Below are positions 57,850 through 64,000 of a DNA stretch of 64,000 nt, piece by piece. The notes beneath the pieces are model-generated. The model saw nothing but the letters and a program-made list of their open reading frames with translations. It ran no database searches and had not been told where the DNA came from. The DNA lies in contig NZ_CP197246.1 in assembly GCF_052076145.1 (NCBI RefSeq), positions 496,001 to 560,000 on the forward strand, written 5' to 3'. Numbering within the stretch: position 1 is the first letter of the stretch; the number at the start of each line of letters is the position of its first letter. The translations under genes and the position numbers were made by a program. The stretch comes from Kitasatospora sp052076145 (GTDB taxonomy: Bacteria; Actinomycetota; Actinomycetes; Streptomycetales; Streptomycetaceae).

Positions 57850-58929
57850 GTGGTGGAGGTCGCCGTCGAGAGCTCTGACGCGTCGCGTGGTGCCCGTCTG
57901 GCTGCTTACAGTGCCGTCTCGACATCCCTGGCACTGTGCAGTGACCGCGAACTGCGCGACCTGGTGGAGACGGCCGCACCGCTGGGCTCCGGAATCGGCG
58001 GGACGTCGGCGTTACTGGAGGTCGGCGGGACCCCGGTCTTCGTCAAGCGGGTGCCGCTGACCGATCTGGAGAGGCAGCCGGAGAACGTCCGGTCCACGGC
58101 GAACCTCTTCGGGCTGCCTGCCTTCTGTCATTTCGGTCTCGGTGTCCCAGCAGGGCCGGGCCTCGGGGCCTGGCGGGAGTTGGCCGTGCACACCATGACG
58201 ACGAACTGGGTGCTCGCACAGGACCACGAGGGCTTCCCGCTGATGTACCACTGGCGGGTGCTGCCGCACCCCGGGCAGACGCTGCCCGAGGAACTGGCCG
58301 ACGTGGAGAAGGCCGTCGCCTACTGGGGAGGCGGACCGCAGGTGCGCCGGCGGATCGAGGAGCTGCGGGATTCCTCGGCGAGCGTCGCGCTGTTCCTGGA
58401 GTACATCCCGCAGAACCTGCACGACTGGCTGGACATTCAGGTCAAGGCCGACGACGAGACGGCCGAGCGGGCATGCGCCATGGTGGCGAAGGAACTCGAG
58501 GCCGGGGTCTCCTTCATGAACGCCCGCGGGCTCCTGCACTTCGACGGCCACTTCCAGAACATCCTGACCGACGGCAAGCGCCTGTTCTTCACGGACTACG
58601 GCCTCGCGATCTCCTCCCGGTTCGACCTGTCGGAGGAGGAGGCCGACTTCTTCGCCGAACACCGGACCTATGACCACTGCTACACCCTCACCCACCTGGT
58701 GCAGTGGCTCACCGCCGCCCTGTACGGGTACGAGCGGGACGAGCGCAGCGCGTTCGTGCACGCCTGCGCCCAGGGGGAACCTCCGACGGGCATCCCGCCG
58801 AAGCTCGCGGCGATCCTCACCCGCCACGCCCCGATCGCCGCAGTGATGACGGACTACTACCGCGAGTTCCGTTTTGAGAGCAGGCAGACCCCGTACCCCC
58901 TGGAGGCGATCCGCGCGCTCGTCGTCTGA
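57850..58929 (+). CDS. Kinase-like protein with TTA codon, unknown substrate
   Basis: A 359-residue protein with protein-kinase-fold motifs. The Lys is in PVFVKRVPLTD (about residue 66), the catalytic loop is LLHFDGHFQNILTDG (about 230; HxDxxxxN) and the metal site is FFTDYGLAIS (DYG in place of DFG, about 250). In between is VALFLEYIPQNLHDWL, a hinge-like segment. A TTA Leu codon at 58012-58014 (residue 55) makes it a bldA-dependent candidate. GTG 57850 follows GAGAGG; GTG 57853 is an alternative. I cannot name a substrate. Confidence 0.75.
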   Translation: MVEVAVESSDASRGARLAAYSAVSTSLALCSDRELRDLVETAAPLGSGIGGTSALLEVGGTPVFVKRVPLTDLERQPENVRSTANLFGLPAFCHFGLGVPAGPGLGAWRELAVHTMTTNWVLAQDHEGFPLMYHWRVLPHPGQTLPEELADVEKAVAYWGGGPQVRRRIEELRDSSASVALFLEYIPQNLHDWLDIQVKADDETAERACAMVAKELEAGVSFMNARGLLHFDGHFQNILTDGKRLFFTDYGLAISSRFDLSEEEADFFAEHRTYDHCYTLTHLVQWLTAALYGYERDERSAFVHACAQGEPPTGIPPKLAAILTRHAPIAAVMTDYYREFRFESRQTPYPLEAIRALVV

Positions 58930-58959
58930 GGCACCTGAGGCACCCGGGGCTTGCTTCAC

Positions 58960-58997
58960 CTATCGAGAATCGATAGATTCCCATCGTAGCTCGATGG
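58960..58997. promoter_or_regulatory. Tandem operators before the DUF2975/HTH pair
   Basis: CTATCG-AGAAT-CGATAG (58960-58976) and CCATCG-TAGCT-CGATGG (58981-58997) are perfect palindromes with five-base centres, 21 bases apart centre to centre. The second overlaps the ribosome site of the gene at 59009. They are natural targets for the small HTH protein encoded at 59500. Confidence 0.78.
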
Positions 58998-59008
58998 AGG
59001 AGTGGGTC

Positions 59009-59500
59009 ATGGGAAAGCTGACAGTACGCGCGCTGCGCGCCGTGCTCGCGGTGGTGCTCACCGGCACCGTGTTGGTACAGGCGTTGATGGTGTGGACGTT
59101 GGCCAGCGGGAGTGACCCGGAGAACGGGGCCCCCCTGCTGACCCCGATGCGCGTGATCACGATCCTGGGCCTCGGGGCGGTCCAGGTCGCGCTGGTCTGC
59201 GTCTGGCGACTGGTGACGATGGTGCGACGCGGGACCGTGTTCTCCCACGCCGCCTTCCGGTACGTGGACGGCATCATCGGCGCGATCGTCGCGGTCGCGC
59301 TCCTGTGGTTCACGGTCACGGCCATGAATGCACCCGGCCAGCGGGACGACCCGGGCGTCACCGGCATCATGGCCGGGATCGGCCTGGCCATCCTGGGAGT
59401 CGCACTCATCGTGCTCGTGCTGCGGATGCTGCTCACCCAGGCCCTCGCCCGAGACGTCGAAGCGACTCAGATGCAGGTCGAGTTGAACGACGTGATCTGA
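59009..59500 (+). CDS. DUF2975 membrane protein
   Basis: A 163-residue four-helix membrane protein of the DUF2975 family. Helices are at RAVLAVVLTGTVLVQALMVW, RVITILGLGAVQVALVCVWR, GIIGAIVAVALLWFTVTA and GIGLAILGVALIVLVLRMLL; the conserved RRGTVFSHAAFRYVDGI loop is present. The stop codon overlaps the start of an HTH gene (TGATG). ATG 59009 has GGAGGAG just upstream; ATG 58994 is less likely. In Bacillus the equivalent pair is yoaS-yozG. Confidence 0.85.
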   Translation: MGKLTVRALRAVLAVVLTGTVLVQALMVWTLASGSDPENGAPLLTPMRVITILGLGAVQVALVCVWRLVTMVRRGTVFSHAAFRYVDGIIGAIVAVALLWFTVTAMNAPGQRDDPGVTGIMAGIGLAILGVALIVLVLRMLLTQALARDVEATQMQVELNDVI

Positions 59501-59721
59501 TGCCGATCACAGTCGACATCGACGTGATGCTGGCCAGGCGGAAGATGTCCGTGGGCGAGCTCGCAGACCGCGTGGGGATCACGCCCGCGAACCTGGCGGT
59601 CCTCAAGAACGGCCGCGCCAAGGCGGTGCGCTTCACGACCCTCGCCGCGCTCTGCGAGGTGCTCAGATGCCAGCCGGGCGACCTTCTTCGCTGGGAGGCC
59701 GAAGACACTGCGGGCGAATGA
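59500..59721 (+). CDS. Small Cro/CI-type HTH protein (YozG-like)
   Basis: A 73-residue XRE-family DNA-binding protein: VMLARRKMSVGELADRVG, then ITPANLAVLKNGRAKAVRF and LCEVLRCQPGDLLRWEAED. It is just the HTH domain. It is translationally coupled to the DUF2975 gene by a one-base overlap. It likely represses its own operon through the tandem sites at 58960-58997, with the membrane protein perhaps tuning its activity. Confidence 0.88.
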   Translation: MPITVDIDVMLARRKMSVGELADRVGITPANLAVLKNGRAKAVRFTTLAALCEVLRCQPGDLLRWEAEDTAGE

Positions 59722-59801
59722 GAACGATCGGGGCCAGGGCAAGCCGAGACGTGCGGCTAGTCTCGGGGCGAGAGATCGCTGCACGGAGGACGGGACAGCA
59801 C

Positions 59802-60365
59802 ATGACGGTTCAGGTACTGCGCGCCGAGGAGCGCCCCGCCACGCCGTGGTTGAACGGCGGCGGGGTGACTCGGGAGGTGGCCGGGGCACCGGCGGGTGCG
59901 GGGCTGGGCGAGTTCGAGTGGCGGGTCAGCCTGGCGGACGTCGGCGAGGGCGGGCCGTTCTCCCGCTTCGAGGGCGTGGACCGGGTGATCACGGTGGTCC
60001 GGGGCGCCGGCATGGCGCTCACCGTCGCGGGCGAGGAGCACCGGCTCGCGCAGCCGTACCGGCCGTTCGCCTTCCCCGGTGACGTGGAGACCGACTGCCG
60101 TCTGCTCGGCGGGCCGGTCGTCGACTTCAACGTGATGACCCGCCGGGGGCGGGCCGAGGCCGTGGTGGAGATCGCGGACTTCCAGCGCTCCGTCGAGGTG
60201 CCCGAGGGGGCCGTCGTGCTGGTGGTGTGCCTGTCCGGCACCGCCGAGCTGGGCGCGGCCGACCTGCGGCTCGGCGAGTTCGACGCCGTGCTGCTCAACA
60301 GCGGCGAGGACCTGCTGCGGGTGGATGGCGTGGCCGCCGTGGTGACGCTCCGCCGGGTGGGCTGA
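59802..60365 (+). CDS. HutD/Ves family protein
   Basis: A 187-residue cupin-like HutD/Ves protein. Motifs: ERPATPWLNGGGVTREVAGA, FEWRVSLADVGEGGPFSRF, DRVITVVRGAGMAL, PFAFPGDVETDCRLLGGPVV and DFNVMTRRGR. HutD is linked to histidine use in other bacteria, where it acts as a fine-tuner; no hut genes are beside it. ATG 59802 has CGGAGGA upstream. The next gene starts two bases after its stop, so they form an operon. Confidence 0.88.
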   Translation: MTVQVLRAEERPATPWLNGGGVTREVAGAPAGAGLGEFEWRVSLADVGEGGPFSRFEGVDRVITVVRGAGMALTVAGEEHRLAQPYRPFAFPGDVETDCRLLGGPVVDFNVMTRRGRAEAVVEIADFQRSVEVPEGAVVLVVCLSGTAELGAADLRLGEFDAVLLNSGEDLLRVDGVAAVVTLRRVG

Positions 60366-60366
60366 G

Positions 60367-61305
60367 GTGCGGATACTCGTCACCGGGGCGTTCGGCTTCG
60401 TCGGGCAGGCCGTCGTGCGGCGGCTCGCCGGTGACGGCCACGAGGTGTGGGCGCTGACGCACCGTCCGCCCGGCGGGCCGCTGCCCGCGCTGCCCGTGCA
60501 GCTGGTCCGGCACGCCGACATCACCGACCGCGAGGCCCTGCGCCCCGCCGTCGCCGGAGTCGACGCGGTCTGCCACCTCGCCGCACTGACCAACGGTCGC
60601 ACCTCCGGCGCGCTCACCGAGCGGTACTGGGAGGTCAACCTCGGCGGCACCACCGCCCTGCTCGACGCACTCGCGGCCAGGCCGGACTCCGGGCCCCCGC
60701 CGCTGGTCGTGTTCGGCTCGACGGCGGCCGTGTACGGCGCACCCGAGCACCAGCCGATCACCGAGGAGACCCCGGCCGCGCCCGGCAACCCGTACGGCGC
60801 CTCCAAGCTGGCCGCCGAGCAGGAGGTGGCCCGCCGCGCGCTGGCCGGGCAGGTCACGGCCGTGGTGCTGCGGTGCTTCAACGTCGGCGGCACGGGCGAC
60901 GTCGACCAGACCCGGATCATCCCCAAGGCCCTGGCCGTGGCCGCCGGGCAGCACCCGCACCTGGAGCTGAACGGCGACGGCAGCACCGTCCGCGACTTCG
61001 TGCACGTCGACGACCTCGCGCAGGCGTACGCGCTGGCGCTCACCACCCCCCGCCCGCCGGGGGCGTACGACGTCTACAACATCGGGGCCACCCCGGCGAG
61101 CATGCGTCAGATCGTCACCGCCGTCGAACGGGTGACCGGCCGCCCCGTCCCGCTCGTCCACCGGCCCGCCCAGCCCGAGGCCCCCCGCCTGGTCGCCGAC
61201 ACCACCCGCGCCGCCCGCGAGCTCGGCTGGCACCCCCACCGCTCCACGCTCGACCACCTCATCACCGACGCCTGGGCGACCCTCCGGCAGCCGACCCGGG
61301 GCTAG
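60367..61305 (+). CDS. NAD-dependent epimerase/dehydratase
   Basis: A 312-residue extended SDR. The NAD loop is ILVTGAFGFVGQAVV (residues 3-17); the Ser of VVFGSTAAVYG and the YxxxK in NPYGASKLAAEQE form the catalytic site; the substrate region DGSTVRDFVHVDDLAQAY is GalE-like. Sugar-nucleotide 4-epimerase or dehydratase activity is likely. GTG 60367 follows the HutD gene directly. Confidence 0.9.
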   Translation: MRILVTGAFGFVGQAVVRRLAGDGHEVWALTHRPPGGPLPALPVQLVRHADITDREALRPAVAGVDAVCHLAALTNGRTSGALTERYWEVNLGGTTALLDALAARPDSGPPPLVVFGSTAAVYGAPEHQPITEETPAAPGNPYGASKLAAEQEVARRALAGQVTAVVLRCFNVGGTGDVDQTRIIPKALAVAAGQHPHLELNGDGSTVRDFVHVDDLAQAYALALTTPRPPGAYDVYNIGATPASMRQIVTAVERVTGRPVPLVHRPAQPEAPRLVADTTRAARELGWHPHRSTLDHLITDAWATLRQPTRG

Positions 61306-61313
61306 CCCCGGGC

Positions 61314-61973
61314 CTAGCCGTGGATCGTCGGCAGTACCTGCTCGGCTATCCGGAAGAGCGCCGCCTCGTCCGGCGTCGCGCTGTCCTGACGCCAGATGGC
61401 GATCTCGAAGGACCCGTCGCCGCCCTTGGGGTCCTTCGCCACGACGAGGTGGCGCGCGATGCCGCCGGTGCCGGAGCCGGCCTTCGTGCCGCCGAGGGTG
61501 ATCGCCAGCGTGTGGTCCGAGTAGGTCATCGCGGGACGGCCGAGCACCGACGTCGAGCCGGCCTTCGAGTCCGAGAACATGGCGAAGTCCTTGACCGAGA
61601 GGTGCGGGTAGTCGGTGATCTCGACGTCGACGGAACCGACCTGCACGCGCGCGGACGGGTCGTCCTCCTTCGTCCCGTCCGCGAACGTCGTCGGCCCGCT
61701 CCCGGAGTACGCCACCGAGACGTACTCCTCCGGCATGCCGAGCAGCGTCGGCAGATCGGGCCGGTTCAGCGCGGCGCACAACGCCGGATACCCGGGCGAA
61801 TCCGTGGCTTTCGGCGCCTCACACACGGCCGCCTTGCGCTTTCCTCCCGACGGGTCGCCGAAAAGGCCCAGCCCCCACGCGGCCATCACAGCCGAGACCA
61901 GCACCACCGCTGCTCCCACCTGAACGGCCGCACTCCTGGCACCCTTGCTGAGCTCGACGAATTCGTCAGCCAT
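61314..61973 (-). CDS. Membrane-anchored extracytoplasmic protein (DUF6215-like)
   Basis: A 219-residue protein with one N-terminal membrane helix (AAVQVGAAVVLVSAVMAAWG) and an outside domain with VCEAPKATDSPGYPALCAAL (two Cys that may pair), LNRPDLPTLLGMPEEYVSVA and RHLVVAKDPKGGDGSFEIAI. It resembles the streptomycete DUF6215 family as I remember it; I am not sure of that name. Function unknown. It ends eight bases from the convergent epimerase gene. Confidence 0.7.
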   Translation of the reverse strand: MADEFVELSKGARSAAVQVGAAVVLVSAVMAAWGLGLFGDPSGGKRKAAVCEAPKATDSPGYPALCAALNRPDLPTLLGMPEEYVSVAYSGSGPTTFADGTKEDDPSARVQVGSVDVEITDYPHLSVKDFAMFSDSKAGSTSVLGRPAMTYSDHTLAITLGGTKAGSGTGGIARHLVVAKDPKGGDGSFEIAIWRQDSATPDEAALFRIAEQVLPTIHG

Positions 61974-62062
61974 CTACCCGCCCCCGTACCCGTACCCGTA
62001 ACGCTGAAATGCCCGATCGAGCCGCGTGATCGTAGCCCAGGCAGGGGCATCCGTGCCCCGGG

Positions 62063-63121
62063 TTAATGGGGGGAGCGCCGCCTGCTCGCGCGGTGGAGTG
62101 CGGCACCGATGACCGCCAGCGCCGACGCGGTGATTCCGAGATCTTCCAGCCAGCTGTCCGGGCGGCCGGTGTCGGCCAGTTCGCCCGGGTGCGTCGGGCG
62201 CGGGGCGGGGCGGGTGGGCGACGAGTCGGTGGGAACGGGGGTCGGGCTGTCCGTGGGGGTCGGCGTGCTGGAGTCGGTCGGGGTGGGGGGAGGCGGCGGC
62301 GTCGGCGGAGGCGTGGGAGGGGGCGTCGGAGGAGGCGTGGGCTTGGCGCTGCAGGTGACCTCGACCTCGCCCAGGCGCAGGTGGACGACGGCGCCCTGGT
62401 ACACCTGCTTGCCTGCGGTGTCGTTGAAGACGGCGCTGATGTCGATGTCGAGCCAGGCCTCCGCGGCGTAGTCCCGGCTCTGGGCCGCCGGGATCTGGTG
62501 CGGGGTCACCACGACGGTGAGGGTGCTGGGGCCGATGGTCGACAGGCCGAGGTCGCTGCCGGTGATCTGCAGGGTGGTCGTGCCGACGGTCACCAGTTGG
62601 CCCAGGACGGTGATCTGTCCGGAGTCGGTGCGGTTGTAGGCCAGCGCGTACGGGCCGACGGGAGGCGGCACGCACTCGGCGTAGGAGTCGAGCGACGCCA
62701 CGCTTCCCGCGCTGGTCGGCCCGACGGCCACCAGGTTCTTGGAGTTGAACTTCACCTCCAGCGCGGTGAGTTGCGCCTGCGCGTAGTACTTCGCCGGGTC
62801 GGTCGCGGTCCGGGTCGTCATGGTCGCGATGGACATCCGGGTGAGCATTCCGTCAGGGTCCGAGAAGTCACCGTTGTCGGTGTCGGGCACGCTGCTGCTC
62901 ACGGCTCTGCCGTAGGTGCCGGTGTACGCCTTGAGGCCGATGGCGGGGACGGACTGGTCGGTGAGCTGCACCAGCGTCGCCTTCGCCAACTCCCCCGGAG
63001 CGAGCGCGGCGTTCGCGGTGCCGGCCACCTGGAAGAGCGTCAGTGCGGTGAGACCGCAGGCCAGCGTGCAGGAGCTCACGACGGAAGGCGCCGACAGGGT
63101 ACGACCGGATCGTTTCACCAC
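62063..63121 (-). CDS. Secreted LADTG-anchored protein (SCO1860-like)
   Basis: A 352-residue surface protein. The signal peptide is VVSSCTLACGLTALTLFQVA then GTANA. The mature part has a beta-rich domain (about 40-235; for example TDSGQITVLGQLVTVGTTTL) and a Pro/Thr/Ser linker (about 240-305). The end is ELADTGRPDSWLEDLGITAS, a helix and RRRSPH: a LAxTG sorting signal for class E sortase. It resembles the SCO1860 family. No sortase gene is in the window. Confidence 0.82.
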   Translation of the reverse strand: MVKRSGRTLSAPSVVSSCTLACGLTALTLFQVAGTANAALAPGELAKATLVQLTDQSVPAIGLKAYTGTYGRAVSSSVPDTDNGDFSDPDGMLTRMSIATMTTRTATDPAKYYAQAQLTALEVKFNSKNLVAVGPTSAGSVASLDSYAECVPPPVGPYALAYNRTDSGQITVLGQLVTVGTTTLQITGSDLGLSTIGPSTLTVVVTPHQIPAAQSRDYAAEAWLDIDISAVFNDTAGKQVYQGAVVHLRLGEVEVTCSAKPTPPPTPPPTPPPTPPPPPTPTDSSTPTPTDSPTPVPTDSSPTRPAPRPTHPGELADTGRPDSWLEDLGITASALAVIGAALHRASRRRSPH

Positions 63122-63200
63122 CTAGTCATATCGGCGGAGTGCCCAACTGGGCGCGGTGCGCGCCGGGTAGCCCCACAAGGCTCCCCGAACGGAGCAAGCG

Positions 63201-63953
63201 CTAACGCCGCGTCGGCGGGCGGAGGTCCCAGCCGACCAGGGCGCGGAGGTCCTCGGCGGAGAGCCCCTCGGGGAAGGGGACCGGCGGGTCGTGGCGGAAG
63301 GGGGGCTGCCAGCCCTCGATCTCCGTCCAGCTGCGGACGACCTTGGCCGGGGCGCCGGCGACGACGCTGTTGTCGGGGACTTCGCCCCGGACGACGGACC
63401 CGGCGGCGACCACGACGTTGCGGCCGAGCTTCGCGCCGGGGAGGATCACCGCGCCGGTGCCGATCCAGCTGCCCGAGCCGATCTCGACGGGCTCGTTGCG
63501 CGGCCACTGCTTGCCGATCGGCAGCTCGGTGTCGTGGTAGCTGTGGGCGGTGTCGGTGATGTAGACGTACGGGCCCGTCCAGACGTCGTCCCCGAGGGTG
63601 ATCGACTGGTGGCCGACGATGTGGCTGCCCCGGCCGACAACGCAGCCGCCGCCGAGCCGGACGACGGGGTCGGGGCCGAGGTCGAGGCCGGGGAGGAAGC
63701 CCGCCGAGATGGTGACGCGCTCGCCGATGATCGAGAACGGCCCGATGGTGATCCACTGCTCGTTGAAGACCGCGCCGAGCGGGAAGGCCAGTTTGGTGCC
63801 GTCGCCCAACTCCCGGAAGCGGTAGGGGCCGGGGTTGTCGTTGGAGACGGCGCCCACGCCCTGCACCCAGCGCCACCCCCGGTGCACCAGCCGCCCGGCG
63901 GCCCGGCGGCCTCGGTGGCGAGCAGCGGTCAGGAGGGTACGGGCGTTCGGCAT
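63201..63953 (-). CDS. Hexapeptide-repeat acyltransferase
   Basis: A 250-residue left-handed beta-helix acyltransferase of the xenobiotic/maltose-type group. Hexapeptide repeats run through ITIGPFSIIGERVTISAGF, CVVGRGSHIVGHQSITLG and GTGAVILPGAKLGRNVVVAA. The catalytic His is likely in ITDTAHSYHD, and VAGAPAKVVR is the usual closing motif. Transfers acetyl or a related group to a sugar or other hydroxyl compound. ATG 63953 is preferred over GTG 63962 for its GGGG site. Confidence 0.87.
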   Translation of the reverse strand: MPNARTLLTAARHRGRRAAGRLVHRGWRWVQGVGAVSNDNPGPYRFRELGDGTKLAFPLGAVFNEQWITIGPFSIIGERVTISAGFLPGLDLGPDPVVRLGGGCVVGRGSHIVGHQSITLGDDVWTGPYVYITDTAHSYHDTELPIGKQWPRNEPVEIGSGSWIGTGAVILPGAKLGRNVVVAAGSVVRGEVPDNSVVAGAPAKVVRSWTEIEGWQPPFRHDPPVPFPEGLSAEDLRALVGWDLRPPTRR

Positions 63954-64000
63954 GAGCCCCACGCTATCGGCCGTTCGGGCGAACGGGACTGCGGGGCGAC

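Noticed and set aside
60367..61305. Epimerase as part of an antibiotic deoxysugar cluster
   Set aside because: No glycosyltransferase, aminotransferase or NDP-sugar synthase genes are adjacent; the only close partner is HutD.

Overview
This 64 kb window is very GC-rich chromosomal DNA with long G/C-third-position codons, frequent GTG starts and strong actinobacterial gene content: a gylR-gylCAB glycerol operon, an NsdA-like TPR regulator, a DUF397 protein, a DUF6643-type protein and a secreted LADTG (sortase E-type) protein. It fits a streptomycete (Streptomyces or Kitasatospora); species cannot be told from the window. No rRNA, tRNA, insertion sequence, integrase, prophage or CRISPR array was seen. 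At least one gene (57850-58929) has an in-frame TTA codon, the rare bldA-dependent Leu codon of streptomycetes.

Layout. 1-8140: end of an acetoacetate-CoA ligase gene, a zinc-ribbon NUDIX hydrolase, homocysteine methyltransferase, then gylR and the glycerol operon glpF-glpK-glpD, with matching IclR-type operators in front of gylR and glpF and terminators after gylR and glpD. 8201-12808: an Fe(II)/2-oxoglutarate oxygenase, a TauE/SafE exporter, then gluconate permease and kinase diverging from a FadR/GntR regulator. 13213-15307: an old yellow enzyme diverging from an ArsR regulator over four boxes with exact 17-bp spacing, then another ArsR gene. 15391-22450: a three-gene MukBEF/Wadjet-like condensin operon (kleisin-like, MukE-like and 1517-aa SMC-like subunits) with no nuclease gene beside it. 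It diverges from a membrane protein gene across a perfect 30-bp palindrome. This is the strongest candidate for a little-described system.

23320-27971: 5-oxoprolinase pxpABC, an FAD monooxygenase and its divergent TetR regulator with twin operators. 28079-33738: copper-binding YcnI-like protein, HEAT-repeat protein, NsdA-like regulator and an APH-like kinase. 33743-38338: an SfnB-like flavoprotein with a Cys-containing leader peptide, DUF397, an orphan DhaM-like protein without its catalytic His, and a NUDIX hydrolase. 38651-47828: polysaccharide deacetylase, racemase, two glycosyltransferases, DsbA-like CxxS protein, NCS1 permease, stomatin and MscL. 48160-53455: DUF6643-type low-complexity protein, MOSC protein, a beta-helix/AAA+ fusion and a DeoR regulator. 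53475-64000: GNAT, Cds1-like PLP enzyme, ROK regulator and MFS transporter with almost no intergenic space, a kinase-like protein, a DUF2975/HTH pair with tandem operators, HutD, an epimerase, two exported or membrane proteins and a hexapeptide acyltransferase.

Much of the window is core metabolism (glycerol, gluconate, 5-oxoproline, cell-wall precursors), with local regulators placed beside the genes they probably control and operators visible in most divergent gaps.
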